Counted from the stretch's first letter, positions 48,715 through 60,454 are shown. The stretch: 64,000 bases of DNA from Tolypeutes matacus (GCA_026826555.1 JAKSZT010053764.1:11380198-11444197); one strand, 5' to 3'. Made by a program: numbers and translations. The notes: a model not told the origin generated them from the sequence alone.

Positions 48715-49000
48715 ACATTTATTCATTATGATTTTTTAACTAATTGCTGTATGTGCCAAAGATGAACTGGTATTGCAAAGATATTTAGAATATTATCATT
48801 GCCATTCATTGACTTGTGGTTAAGTGGAGATACTAACTTATGAACAGATGATTACAGCAAAGTGACACTCATAAAATATTCAGAATGTTCACGGTGGCTA
48901 GATTGCCTGCTGCACAGGAGAGAATGGAGGAGGGTCAGGCTGGCCTCATTGGACTTGTACAGAGATGAGCAGAGATGACGTCAGGAAGGGGTTTTTATCG
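48715..49000 (-). repeat. L2 3' end, reverse
   Basis: 'catttattcattatgat...ctaattgctgtatgtgccaaagatgaactgg' and later 'gatgattacagcaaagtgac' fit the reverse L2 terminus ('...ctactatgtgccaggcactg...acaattacaatac'). Decayed. Confidence 0.45.
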
Positions 49001-49004
49001 TATT

Positions 49005-50100
49005 CTTCAGAGTATGTGGAAAACAATTAAGTATTTATAATGTAATTAATATGGAAGCTTTTCATTTTAAGTGCATCATACTAGTAGATTTGTGAATAAA
49101 GGATTAGTGAGAAGATAGTCTGGAGACTGGGATATTGGGGAGGGAGTGAAAAGCCAGATTGGAAATGATGAAGTTCTGACATGATTATAGTTTTGGGATG
49201 TTGAGGACATGTACACATTTTCCATTCTTTGAATCATTTTTTCTCTTTCATTGGATGTAAACATAAAAAATGATCTTGGCCAAAGTAGAGGTCCTAAGTG
49301 CATCAACTTAGCTAGGTGAATTGGGACTCCATGATTTCATCTACAGGTCCCTATATTGCATCTGTCTGGATTCATTTATTTCTAAATTTGTACACTGGAA
49401 ATCCTCATGGCAGTGGTGGTTCAGATTAAAGCACATCAATCCAAACAGGCTTTCTCTTCTTCCTCAATCTTAATTTTTGTTTTAAATTTAGACATTGTCT
49501 ACTCCCCTGCCAAAAAAAATATCTGTAATAATAGGCATTTGTTTTCATATTATTGGTCCCTAAGGGAAAAAAAAGGCCACTTGAACTTAATTTCTCATTG
49601 CCTGTTGCTTTGTAGTATACTCTGCAATTATCGTTAATGCATTTATTTTGCAGTGTCTCCTGATTGTAGCCCTTTCCCACTAGCTCGTCTGATGATATCT
49701 TGTTCCACCTTTCTCCATGTATATGCCCTGGTTCTCTCTTTGTTTTCAGTTCAGTTCTCCAGATCACTCTCCTTTTACATATGGAATTACCAGCAAGTTT
49801 CCAGCAGTTGCTTAAAATATTTCTCTATAATTTTATTATCTATACTAACATGATCTAAATGACTCTACTGTATATTTTATAACAAATTATACATATATGT
49901 ATTTATTTTTTAAATATTTCCAATGCAAAACTTATAAATAAAATAAAAACTAACAGAAAAAAGTTATTAATTATAAATAATTATAATTATATATAATAAG
50001 TATAATTATTATTGCTAAAGATAAAAAAAAGAATATAGGGTTTGATTTTGTGAGATATTGATATGGTTGAGCGTTTTTCTTCCTCATTTTTTTCATTAAT
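49005..50100. other. unassigned AT-rich sequence
   Basis: No gene; 49880-50030 is almost pure A/T with local palindromes. Confidence 0.35.
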
Positions 50101-50104
50101 AAGG

Positions 50105-50215
50105 AAACCTTAACTATGTCATTTAACTAATCTCTGTTCATCTGTATGTCTTTCTGAATACTAGAAGGACAATTGAGTTAGTAATTGGGATTAGATGAGA
50201 TAAAGTGCCTGGACA
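50105..50215 (+). repeat. MIR SINE fragment
   Basis: 'ctatgtcatttaactaatctctgttcatctgtatgtc' and 'attgggattagatgagataaagtgcctgg' are MIR 3'-half signatures. Confidence 0.55.
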
Positions 50216-50431
50216 GAAATTTTTAGGAGTAATGTTTCCATAACTTGTTGAGCTGCCTTTAACAATTTAACATTCTTTAAAAATTCATAGCAGTGAGTTT
50301 GAAAACTAATTTGAATGGCAAAAATAAAGCTTGCACAGTCTTGGGAAATATGTTTCAGGCATGCTATGTCTCCCTCTCAGGGAAGAACACATTATGGCCA
50401 CCCATCATGCCCTAGTCTGTGTCAAGGCATC

Positions 50432-50835
50432 TGTATTGGTTGCCTTTTGCTGTGAAATAAATCAAGTGACTTAAAACATGCTATGAGTTATCTATTTGGG
50501 CTGGGTGCAGCTGGACCATTTGTCTTTATTCCACATGACATCACTGGCCTTACTTGTGACTTAAGTCTAGTCTGAAATAGCTGATGTGGCCCTGAGATGC
50601 CAGGATCCCCATGTACTTGTGTTCTCACCCTTCTGACATTTTTTATAGGGTGGCAGAGGGATTGCCAACAGCAAGAGAGGGCAAGCCTTAATGGGCAGGC
50701 ACTTTTCAACATCTGCTTGTGTCACGTTTATTAATGTCCCATTGATCAACTAATTCACTTGGTCAAACCCATAATCTACGAAGGAAGGGACTACACAATG
50801 TGGTGATTACAGGGGAAAATAACTCATTGAGTCTA
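50432..50835 (-). mobile_element. ancient ERVL/MaLR-class LTR
   Basis: Plus-strand start 'tgtattggttgccttttgctgtgaaataaa...gacttaaaac' has the look of a reversed mammalian LTR end. The right part, with 'taatgtcccattgatcaac' and 'ggaagggactacacaatgtgg', matches the other end of a common ancient LTR. The exact family name is not certain. Confidence 0.5.
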
Positions 50836-50839
50836 TTAC

Positions 50840-51140
50840 TCTCACATTCTACTCTGGCCTCTTTCATACCATTTCTTCTACCCCGGTTAAAGAGACTCTA
50901 GCCTTTCATCATTCACAGCTTCCGTCAAACATCTATGTGGTTGGTAAAATGCTTCCCACACTTAATGATGATCTTTGACCTCTATTATAAGAAGAGACTC
51001 TGAATTAATAGCTTTATAGTATAAAGAGCCCAAAAGAATTTCTTTTGTCTCCCCTCAATGTACTAGCCCCTCTGTTAAACTGTGGATACAGAGATCTTCA
51101 AGGAGATCCCCATCTATTGCTGAAATAGGAGAGAATAACT
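50840..51140. other. unassigned sequence
   Basis: Nothing recognised. Confidence 0.35.
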
Positions 51141-51143
51141 GGT

Positions 51144-51162
51144 AAAAAAAAAATAAATAAAA

Positions 51163-51205
<43 letters not shown>

Positions 51206-51219
51206 ATNNNNNNNNNNAA

Positions 51220-51262
<43 letters not shown>

Positions 51263-51264
51263 AT
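51144..51264 (+). repeat. (AAAT)n microsatellite containing a 10-N gap
   Basis: Near-perfect AAAT repeats from 51154 on each side of ten Ns at 51208-51217. The repeat phase and length across the gap are unknown. The apparent protein frame over it is an artefact. Confidence 0.97.
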
Positions 51265-51344
51265 TATCATCCTAACAGAATGTGAAGTCAACCAGTTGTG
51301 AAAAATCTGGAAAAAATATTGACTTGGCAGTCTAAAGACCCATA

Positions 51345-51460
51345 AATTCCTTGAGGTTGGTTCCATCTCTGGTTCCCCTTAGCTTCTTTGATGCATAGAA
51401 TGGTTCCTGCCACAATATAGGCACTCGATAATTTTTAAATGAATTACAAGTGAACGAACA
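51345..51460 (+). repeat. L2 3' end
   Basis: 'tccttgaggttggttccatctctgg' and 'gaatggttcctgccacaatataggcactcgataatttttaaatgaatta' match the L2 3' terminus. Confidence 0.6.
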
Positions 51461-51464
51461 AGGA

Positions 51465-52965
51465 AAAAGGAAAAAAATTACTTAATGAATGGACTACCTT
51501 TGCTGAATCTTGACACTAGTACTTAATGTTACTTTGAATAAATGCTATTTTGCTTAACCATGGTTTTGTCTTTCATAAAAAAAGAATAATACATACATTT
51601 ACCATATCTGTGTGTGTATATTATATGTGTGTTGTAAAATAAAAATGGGAGACATTATTCAATAGATGGCATTTTTTGAGGATACAAACTATGCCATTTT
51701 TAATATACCTACCACTCTTTCCAATGACTTGCATAGTAGATGTGCTCAATAATAGGTATAAAAAAGTAGCTTTAAACACAGAAGTTCAAATATTTACATT
51801 CTGTGAGATAGCCTTCAACCTTGAAGGAAAATCTCAAAGACCAAAGAATAATCAACATCCTTCACATATAACCTATCATGCTTGACATAACTTCTGATAT
51901 CCAGCTGTGTTAATGTTTGGATTAGAAGTTCCATGCTGATTTTATGCTACATGATCTGAAAATCAGACTGGAAATACATTAGTGCAGATCAGACTTAATT
52001 GGAAATACACTGAATAGTATCTGAAATTCAGAAAAAGAGCTGTCAATTTGTAATACTTTGAATAAATAAATATATTTATTTATACAATCAAATGTGTGTG
52101 AAATTTTTTAATCTGACCCATTACCAATTTTTTTTCTCACATTGTTTTTTGAAATCAACTTACTTCCAAAAGTATTCCTTCTAAAATGATATTGGCTGCC
52201 TATGATTTAAATGTGAATTCTAAAACATATTTTAAATTTCACAAAACCCTATAAGGATCGCTGATGATGACAGAGAGCAAATATATAAGGATAGGGGTCC
52301 TGTAAACTTACCATTCTTTGAGCAAACACAAGAGATTGCAAAATTAGGTCAAGCTGCTGTGCTGAGGGATTGGTTATTGGACATCTACTTTCTCAGCAGT
52401 TAAGAAACTGTTTTTCAAAATGACTAGCCAGTTAAGTGCAGCACATACATTGAGCTTTAACTGACAAGTTGGTGCATATAAATGGACATCTTGTGCCCTC
52501 ATTTAGTGCATGTCTAGTTCCCTGAGTACATTGGCTATTAAACTCTATTTTCAAGGCCCTCCTGAACAAAGCCTTAGGCTGTAGCTGTCCCCCATTCTTA
52601 CAAGACATTCTTGAGGGCCGTTTGACAAGCTCATGGACAGAAAACTTCTGTGTCAGTATTTTTGACAAATATTCATCTAAATAAAATGGGAAATACTAGA
52701 GATAACCTGAGAAATAAAATTTTTAATTTAATTTTTTCTTAAATTGGTTAGATTTATTTCAGGCAGTGGCAAGAGATATATCTTCCTAATATATATAGGA
52801 CAAGATGATTTAAAGACTAATTCATAATGATTTAGACTATTTACAAAATGGTGCACATTAATTCCTATTTTATACATTGTGGCATTTGTATACATACAAA
52901 TCGTGTTATGAAATTTGAATGAAAAGCCATTGATAGTGAGGGGTGGGAGCAGAATACCCTTTTCA
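51465..52965. other. unassigned sequence
   Basis: No gene or confident repeat. Confidence 0.35.
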
Positions 52966-52977
52966 TTTCTGATTATT

Positions 52978-53182
52978 ATTATTATTATTATTTTATTTTA
53001 TTTTTATTTTTAAAGATTTTATTTATTTATTCATTTATCCCCCCCCTTGCTGTTTGTGCTCACTGGGTCAGCTAATCACGCCGTGCAGGCGGGCTTGCCT
53101 TCACCAGGAGGCCCTGGGAACCGAACCCGGGGCCTCCCATATGGTAAACGGGAGCCCTACTGATTGAGCCACAGCCGCTTCC
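52978..53182 (-). mobile_element. tRNA-derived SINE, reverse (xenarthran-type)
   Basis: On the minus strand it starts 'gggaagcggctgtggctcaa', then 'cccgtttaccatatgggagg', B-box-like 'gggttcggttcccagg', and ends 'ataaataaaatctttaaaaa' with a long A/T-rich tail that has become an (ATT)n tract (52972-53010). A 9-bp target-site duplication 'ctgattatt' is visible at 52969-52977 and 53183-53191. Same family as 60215-60454. Confidence 0.88.
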
Positions 53183-53191
53183 CTGATTATT

Positions 53192-53425
53192 TTTTAATGC
53201 AAGTGTGAACAGAGAACAAATTATGTATGTGATTTTTGTATATGTGATATACTTACCTATATATTTACATATGCATGCCTGTACATATATATAGAGATGG
53301 GGAGATACAGAGAATTCATTCTGCAACTTTACCATAAACTCTTTTTTTTTTAAGACACATTACATTCATTCTTTTGGCATATTATCATCTTCACATATAT
53401 CCTGAAAGAGCAGTTTACTGTAAGT
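53192..53425. other. unassigned sequence
   Basis: Nothing recognised; TA-rich. Confidence 0.35.
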
Positions 53426-53428
53426 TGT

Positions 53429-53937
53429 TGTTTCACTTTCCTAATTGATAAAGCAAATGACATGCAGTGGATTAGCTTAAACAATGGAAATTTATTCACT
53501 CACTGTACTGAGGCTTGGAGTTGTCCAATATCAAGTTGTCATCAAGGCGTTGCTTTCTCCCAGTAGGTCATGGATATGTTTTCTCCCAGACGACTATGGC
53601 ATTCTGTGGTTTGGTGCTGACTCTGCTTGGTTCTTGGCTTTTCTGTCAAGTGGCAATGCACATGTCAGCCTTTTCTGGCTTCCCCTTTCTTCTCCTGTCT
53701 TCCTTGACTTTCAACTTCTGGCTGCTCCATATGGCTATTTTTTTCCTGTCTGGCTGTCTCTTAGTTTATAGGTTTAGAAAGGATTACCAAATTAAAGCCC
53801 AACCTGATTCATTTGGACCATACCTTAACTAAAATAACAGTTTGAAGAGATCTTATTTACAGTGGGTCCATACCCACAGGGAAATGGATAAGTTTAAGAA
53901 CATATTTGTCGGGGGTACATAGTTCTATGCCACCATA
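53429..53937 (-). mobile_element. solo MaLR-like LTR, reverse
   Basis: Shares landmarks with the LTR at 5504-5957: 'aacaatggaaatttatt', 'atcaaggcgttgctttctccc', 'taccttaactaaaataac', 'ggtccatacccacagggaaatggataagtttaagaacat', 'gggggtacata'. No MaLR internal sequence lies on either side, so it appears solo. Ends are approximate. Confidence 0.72.
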
Positions 53938-53939
53938 GT

Positions 53940-54225
53940 GGTTTTCTCCTCAGGAACTTGGTAAATTATCCCATTGTTATTCAATGATTTTCCAAGTCTT
54001 TTTCACGCCATGCAATACCTCTTGCATTATCTTAGATGGTAGATAGTACAGATATGGTTTGCTCTCTATGTAAAGTGTGTTTATGTTCTTTTAGAGGTCT
54101 GAATGCATGGAAAGCCAGAAAGCCAAAATAATAAACTGTTTTTGTCTTAGCAATAAAACACAAAAAAAACTACTGATTTCTGAAAACTTGAATTGTTTAA
54201 ATAGACTGCATTTTATAACTTACCC
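53940..54225. other. unassigned sequence
   Basis: Nothing recognised. Confidence 0.35.
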
Positions 54226-54750
54226 TGAATGGGAACCCGATGGGTTCTCTGGGTTCTTTTACCTGGCATTAGAATTGGAATCCATACCAAGGTTTTGATC
54301 ACACAAGGGAATGAGTTTGTTAAGCCAGAAGAAATAGGAGACAGACAAAGTCTTAAATCTGCCTCCCTGAACAAAGGAGGCAAGGGTTTTTTATTAGAAT
54401 TAGACAAAGAGAGGTGGGGACAGGGATGCTATTGGCTGAGTCCACCTGCAAACCAGGGTGTTCAAAGTGGGCATCAGAAGAGGGGGAGAAGAGGTGAGCT
54501 CAGAGCCGTTGTTTGTGCTCACTTTAATTGTACTCCTTAGAGTGTCCTTGGTCTCAGGCTTCTGCTTCCAGTGTATGTTTTATTAAGTTTTAGATAAGGA
54601 AAAAGAAAAAGCAGGAGCTTGTTAGGGAGTGAGAAACAGGAACTTGCTAGGGAGTAGAAAATAGAAATTTACTCTGTAACTAGAGACAGTTTTCATTAAT
54701 AAGTTACAATGTACAGCTACATGTTATGAATTACAGGAATGAGATCACAT
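54226..54750 (-). mobile_element. ERV LTR, reverse
   Basis: On the minus strand, 'aataaaaaacccttgcctcc' is a typical LTR poly(A)-signal block. It is followed by 'ttggtatggattccaattc', 'aggtaaaagaacccagagaacc' and an end at 'cgggttcccattca', the usual R-U5 style of a class I or II ERV LTR. The U3 end is uncertain (about 54700-54750). No flanking internal region seen, so solo or truncated. Not related to the MaLR LTRs here. Confidence 0.55.
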
Positions 54751-54754
54751 AGGC

Positions 54755-55090
54755 AAAACTAAAATATTATTCATGATCTCAGCCTAAAAATTAAAGCTGT
54801 AGTGAACCATATATCCTCTGATTGCCTTTGGTCTCCTTCAGTCCTTTTCTCTTTTTCATCTTCACTGATAAGTTTCTGAAAGCCAAAATGAGCAACACTT
54901 GTGAAATAATTGTACCAGATAATAAAACATATTTTGTGTATTTGATATTCATCCAGATATCCATTTTTCCCATATTGAACTGTAAGCATTTCTTTAAGCT
55001 GCATTAAATATTTTTTGAATGAATAGAATATAAATAAATAAGAATAATTTGAAGGAATGATTTATAATTCAATTCTAATGAAGTGATAAG
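54755..55090. other. unassigned sequence
   Basis: Nothing recognised. Confidence 0.35.
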
Positions 55091-55094
55091 CAGA

Positions 55095-55310
55095 AAGAGC
55101 AAAGCAGCAGGACTAAGGAAAATTTGAATTCTAAAACTTGGTTCAGTTCCTCATTAGTCATAAGACCCTGTGCAAGTCACTTTAACTCTTTGTCCTTCAG
55201 TTTCTTTCTGTAAAATTAGATATACGAGGCAATTGTGAAAATGACTATGAAAGTGCTTTAAGAAACATTATCTGCTTTATGAGTAGTGTACAGTACTATT
55301 AGGACACCTT
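55095..55310 (+). repeat. MIR SINE
   Basis: 'tcagttcctcattagtcataagaccctgtgcaagtcactttaactctttgtccttcagtttctttctgtaaaatt' and 'gaaagtgctttaagaaac' are MIR core and 3' half. Confidence 0.8.
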
Positions 55311-55314
55311 ATTA

Positions 55315-56345
55315 CAATGTTTTAAACATCGCATTTTGTAGATAATATGGATTTCTTGCTGGATCCTGTTAGCATTGGCTACAATTTAGGGAATGATATT
55401 CTTCTTGCTCAGTTTCCATAGATTGCGCTTTTGAACTTTAGCTCAGATATAGTCAACTTGCTTTGGCTTCCTCGGGACCTTGAAGTAATAATGCTGCTTC
55501 TTCAAGAAATAATGAGCAAGCTTCCCTGCAAAAGTACTCTTATCCTAGATCTCAAAAAAATGGAAAAATAAGCATTTAGTTTCATATTTCCTATCTGATC
55601 TTTCCCTCCACAAACCCTCACTCTCTTTCTAGCAGTTGGGGGAAGGAGTGAGTTTGGATAGTGCTCAAAGAAGGGACAGGGTCCAGACATTAAGGTGCCC
55701 TAACATGCAAGGGCCAGCACTATGCTTACTGGGAGTTATAATGCAGCCAGATTAACAAGATTTAGAACATGGAAAACCAAAAAGACATTTCAAAAGCATA
55801 TTATAAAGTGCTTATTGTGCAAAACAAAAATAATTTTTTACAAAACAAATTATAAGCAGAGAAAAACATCTTCTCCACCAGTAGCAACCATGAGGGGAAG
55901 TGTTGTTTCTATTTGAAATAACAATTATTTGCCTCCTGCAGTTTTCAAATAATCATTTTAAGCATTGACTTTATTATGATCCTCTTGGCATTTAGGTTGA
56001 ATGAGGATATGTTAGAATAGATCATGTTAATCAGCATATTCAAATAAAAAAGGGCTTCAGTTTTTCAGAAAAAGAATACCCACCAGCTCTTTCCTAAATC
56101 CTTGAATATTTAAATTGCCAAAATAAATATAAAATAGAGGATTAAAGAAAGGAAACTGATGATTATTATTCCCCAATTTAGATTATTTAATTTATAGTTT
56201 AACATGAATATTAATAATAGTTATTAATTTTAGAGCAGTATTGAATTTCTGTAGTCTAGATGCTGTCATCTAATATATTTCCATGCTTTCCAGTTTAAAA
56301 AAATACTTTGAGGAACATTTTCTTTATGAGATAAGACACATTTTT
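55315..56345. other. unassigned sequence
   Basis: No gene or confident repeat. Confidence 0.35.
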
Positions 56346-56349
56346 AAAA

Positions 56350-58176
56350 TCTTTTTTTTTTGTCATTTACTTTATTTTTTTATTTTTTTATTTTTATTTT
56401 TTTTAACTTTATTTTGTACATTTAATAATTGAAAACATAAACAATTAAAAACTAAAAAGTAAACACAGATGAATAAATATATACATTTCTCAATTAAATG
56501 TAATGGATACATGTAAAATTTTTTTTTTTTTGAATCAAACAATATATTACACAATATATTTGGTTCATAGTAATGCATTCATACAGTATTTGTCCTTTTG
56601 TGTCTGGCTTGCTTCACTCAACATAATGTCCTCCAGGTTCATCCATGTTGCCATATGCTTTATGACTTCATTTCTTCTTACAGCTGCATAATATTCCATC
56701 ATGTGAATAGACCACAGTTTGTTTATCCATTCATCTGTTGATGGACACCTGGGTTGTTTCCAACTTTTAGCAATGGTGAATAATGTGGCTATGAACATCG
56801 GTGTGCAGATGTCTGTTCGTGTCACTGCTCTCAGTTCTTCTGGGTATATACCCAGTAGTGGTATTGCAGGGTCACATGGCAAGTCTATATTCAACTTCTT
56901 TAGGAACTGCCAAACAGTCCTCCATAGTGGTTGTACCATCCTGCATTCCCACCAACAGTGAAGAAGTGTTCCTATCTCTCTACATCCTCTCCAACACTTG
57001 TAGTTCTCTGTCTCTTTAATAGTGACCATAGGTGTGAAATGATATCTCATTGTAGTTTTGATTTGCATTTCCCTAATCATGAGTGATGTTGAGCATTTCT
57101 TCATGTGTTTTTTTGCCATTTGTATTTCTTCTTCAGAAAAATGTCTATTCAAATCTTTGGCCCTTTTTTTAATTGGGTCATTTGTCTTTTTATTGTTGAG
57201 TTGAAACATCTCTTTATATATCCTGGATATTAAACCCTTATCAGAAATGTGATTTCCAAATACTTTTTCCCATTGAGTTGGCTGCCTTTTCACCCTTCTG
57301 ATAAAGTCCTGTGAGGTGCAAAAGTGTTTAATTTTGAGGAGGTCCCATTTATCTATTTTTTCTTTTGTTGCACGTGCTTTGGGTGTGAAGTCCAAGAAAC
57401 TACCACCTACTACAAGGTCTTGAAGATGTTTCCCTACATTTTCTTCTAGTAGTTTTATGGTCCTGGCTTTTATATTTAGATCTTTGATCCATTTTGAGTT
57501 GATTCTTGTATAGGGGGTGAGATAGGGGCCCCCTTTCATTCTTTTGGTTATAGATATCCAGTTCTCCCAACACCATTTGTTGAAAAGACTATTTTTTCCC
57601 ATCAGTGTGGGCTTGGTAGGTTTGTCAAAAACCAGTTGACTGTATAGGTGAGGGTTTATTTCTGGATTCTCAATTCTATTCCACTGATCGATATGTCTAT
57701 CTTTATGCCAGTACCATGCTGTTTTGACCACTGTAGCTTTGTAATATGTTTCAAGGTCAGGCAGTGAAATTCCTCCCACATTGCTCTTCTTTTTTAGAAT
57801 ACTTTTGGCTATTCGGGTGCACTTACCCTTCCAGATGAATTTGGTAATTGCCTTCTCTAATTCTGTAAAGTAAGCTGTTGGGATTTTGATTGGTATTGCA
57901 TTGAATCTATAAATCAGTTTGGGCAAGATTGACATCCTCACGATATTTATTCTTCCAATCCATGAACACGGAATGTCTTTCCATTTGTTTAGGTCTTTTT
58001 AAATTTCTTTTAGCATTGTTTTGTAGTTTTCTGCATATAGGTCCTGTACTTCCTTGGTTAAATTAACTCCTAGGTATTTGAGTCTTTTTGTTGCTATTGA
58101 AATGGAAATTTTCCTCCTCAGATTGTTCAGTACTAGTGTACAAAAACATTACTGATTTTTGCATGTTGATCTTATA
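56350..58176 (-). mobile_element. L1-B: 5'-truncated LINE-1, relatively young
   Basis: Minus-strand L1 keeping the last ~1.6 kb of ORF2, a ~160-bp 3' UTR with 'acaaaataaagt' as poly(A) signal, and an A-rich tail interrupted by T and short other bases (56350-56405 on the plus strand). Similarity to L1-A ends at about 58176, before the reverse-transcriptase F-A-D-D motif, so it is truncated by incomplete reverse transcription or later loss. I see no clean target-site duplication. Confidence 0.93.
56565..57941 (-). CDS. L1-B ORF2 C-terminal fragment, 458 uninterrupted codons
   Basis: Open from the internal Met at 57941 to the natural ORF2 stop. It covers the RT thumb and the C-terminal domain, including '[19 protein letters not shown]', the Cys-rich '[18 protein letters not shown]' (C-x3-C-x7-H-C-x3-C) and the terminal '[10 protein letters not shown]'. 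The endonuclease, most of the RT and the catalytic Asp pair are absent, so any product could not retrotranspose. Full ORF2p is about 1,275 residues. The lack of stops over 1.37 kb indicates recent insertion compared with L1-A. Expression is not implied. Confidence 0.85.
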   Translation of the reverse strand: MRMSILPKLIYRFNAIPIKIPTAYFTELEKAITKFIWKGKCTRIAKSILKKKSNVGGISLPDLETYYKATVVKTAWYWHKDRHIDQWNRIENPEINPHLYSQLVFDKPTKPTLMGKNSLFNKWCWENWISITKRMKGGPYLTPYTRINSKWIKDLNIKARTIKLLEENVGKHLQDLVVGGSFLDFTPKARATKEKIDKWDLLKIKHFCTSQDFIRRVKRQPTQWEKVFGNHISDKGLISRIYKEMFQLNNKKTNDPIKKRAKDLNRHFSEEEIQMAKKHMKKCSTSLMIREMQIKTTMRYHFTPMVTIKETENYKCWRGCREIGTLLHCWWECRMVQPLWRTVWQFLKKLNIDLPCDPAIPLLGIYPEELRAVTRTDICTPMFIATLFTIAKSWKQPRCPSTDEWINKLWSIHMMEYYAAVRRNEVIKHMATWMNLEDIMLSEASQTQKDKYCMNALL

Positions 58177-58179
58177 TAG

Positions 58180-59380
58180 AAGACTGAGGGATGCAAATGG
58201 AGTTTCTTTAAACTTATTTTCAATATATTGAAGATTAGATAGTAAGAGATAATCTTGAAAAAATCTTATTAACTTACTATGGAATGTAAGAGATTCACAA
58301 TAGCTAGAGTACATAATGATTTTATCCATGAAATACATGCATTTTGAAATGAACATGCAAAGAAGTCATCTACCTAATGACAATTCAAGACAATTTTCAT
58401 GGCTATTATACCCCAACCTTACATTAGATGTTTAAGTACAGAAACAGTCAATTAAATTCAAAATAAAATAAGTAATTGCACTCTTTCATCATTAAAAATG
58501 CATTTTTGTGAGCTATGTGATATAAGTATGGGCTTTAAGATGTATCTTCTCCATCTTGACATTTACAATGTATTATTGAGATTAAAATGTTACATATTAA
58601 TGAACTGTGTTCCTAATTTTCATCTGAACAACCACAGGTGCTTTTGGAAGTAAGAGCACACTCTAATTTTGTATTGAATTGATTTATTATGTTGCCAGTG
58701 ACACTCCAAATCAGTATGCAGTGAATTAAAATATAGTATTCTGATCAATTGTGAGCTTAAAATAACCGAGATTATTTTATTTGCTCTATAAATATTTTAT
58801 TTATTAAACTTCCTGAAAAGAGTTTTAGATGTTTATTCTTTTGATAGAACTATGAATGATACTACTGTGGCTGCCATCTTTTAAACATGGACTCTGGAGG
58901 TCAACTTTTAGTTTTGCACATTAAAATAATTATAAAATTATCAATATTTTCTTTATGATTTTCTAACTCTCTCTTATCTATCTTATATATTGCCAAGTAT
59001 TCAAGCAAAAGGATTTCACCTTCAAGTTTCTCCTTCCAATCTCTTCTCCCCCTTACATAAATTTAATGTACTCCACAAGGCATTTCAGTCTGATCAAACA
59101 CACTCTCTAGATTAGATGGCAAGAATTTTATATGTAATGTGGTAACAGGCAAACAAACAGATATATGGTCTTATTAGTTATATACCTGAGAGCAAATTCC
59201 TTTACAGCCTTCAATACCGTTTAGTTTCCCCAACAATTTTCATCTTTCTCATCAATTCCCTACATAATTCCATCTTATTAAAATAGCTCTTCTTAGCTTT
59301 GTTTATTTTCAATAAGACAATTTTATTATGTATTGCTGCATTTCCAATGTGCAGAGACCATTATAAGTGTTTTGTCCCTT
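58180..59380. other. unassigned AT-rich sequence
   Basis: No gene or repeat recognised. Confidence 0.35.
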
Positions 59381-59387
59381 TCTTCAG

Positions 59388-59500
59388 GGAAGATGTTGTG
59401 TGTTCAAAAGCAGCCACGGAAGATACAAAGCATCATCTGAAGGCCCGTAGAGAAAGACCTGTTAATCTTTTAAGACTTTCACCTACTTATCTAAATATAA
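59388..59500 (+). other. weak exon-like segment
   Basis: An acceptor-like tract ('tttgtccctttcttcag') is followed by a frame reading 'REDVVCSKAATEDTKHHLK' and onward, open to 59562. A weak donor-like 'ataagtgaat' lies near 59500. No family recognised and no partner exon visible. Confidence 0.12.
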
Positions 59501-59562
59501 GTGAATGCACCCAGGCTCCATACCACTTGATGTGTACTTGTTCGTATAAAAGTATCTTTTAA

Positions 59563-60150
59563 GAAACATGGTGACAATTATTACTCACAAGTGTCTTCAG
59601 TACACCTTGTCACAGATATCTTTTTGGTTCTGCTATTTAAGGTATATAATGCACTTAAAAATAGTGCTCAGCCTACTCTTGAAATGATGTCACCCCTCTT
59701 TGTGCTGTAGGAAAGCAAATATTTGCCTTGGTATATACCTCTAAAAATGACTTATATTCTCTTGTATGTACACAAATGTCACCTATTTCTAGAGACTGTC
59801 ACCACAACATATTTTCCTTCATAATTACATATTTTGATTGGCTGTGCTATTATGTTAACTAATTTCTTAAATTTCATGTTACCTCAAATTATTCAAATAC
59901 TTGTTTCACCTTCCTGATTAGATTTGTTCACATAAGGCGGAACTGGATCTGTGTTCCATCTTTACTCTCATATCTACACCATCCTAGGAGTCTAATTTGT
60001 AGATGCTATCTACCTTTCCTGTGTTTTGCTTCACTGCCTTAGAAACTTCCATTCTGGGAGACAGGCAAGGATTACAGATAGGTGTCAAATGGCAGTGGTT
60101 TCCCTCTCAAGTTGTTGGCAAAGACAAAGATAAAAATATGAATAACAGGC
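59563..60150. other. unassigned sequence
   Basis: Nothing recognised. Confidence 0.35.
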
Positions 60151-60154
60151 CATT

Positions 60155-60214
60155 TTTTTGGATGAATTGTATGCTTTGTATCAATAAAATTGATTTGTTT
60201 TTAAAAAAGGAATG
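60155..60214 (+). mobile_element. old L1 3' terminus
   Basis: 'ggatgaattgtatgctttgtatcaataaaattg...aaaaaa' matches the L1M 3' end with AATAAA and a short tail. The SINE on its right inserted just past this tail. Confidence 0.5.
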
Positions 60215-60454
60215 GGAAAGCGGATGTGGTTCAAGTGGTTGGTCCCCCGTTTACCATAAGGGAGGCCCTGGGTTTGATTTCCCAGGGCTTCCTGGTAAAG
60301 GCAAGCAGGCCCTTGTAGCATGGTGAGCATGGCATAGCAAGATGACACAACAAAGGGAGACAAGTAGACACAGGTAAACACACAGCAAATGGACACAGTG
60401 AGCACGAGCAGCAAGGGGGGGATAAATAAATAAACTAAATCTTAAAAAAAAAAT
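60215..60454 (+). mobile_element. tRNA-derived SINE (xenarthran-type), with TSD
   Basis: 'ggaaagcggatgtggttcaa' (A-box region), 'ccgtttaccataagggagg', B-box-like 'gggtttgatttcccagg', then a body with 'gatgacacaacaaaggga' and 'gacacaggtaaacacacagc', ending 'ataaataaactaaatctt' plus an A-rich tail. An 11-bp target-site duplication 'aaaaaggaatg' lies at 60204-60214 and 60455-60465. Related to the minus copy at 52978-53182 and similar to DAS-type SINEs. Confidence 0.9.

Noticed and set aside
51055..51366. 103-codon minus-strand frame
   Set aside because: It reads through the AAAT microsatellite and the run of Ns.
53484..53832. Two overlapping ~100-codon plus-strand frames
   Set aside because: They are the reverse reading of a MaLR-like LTR.
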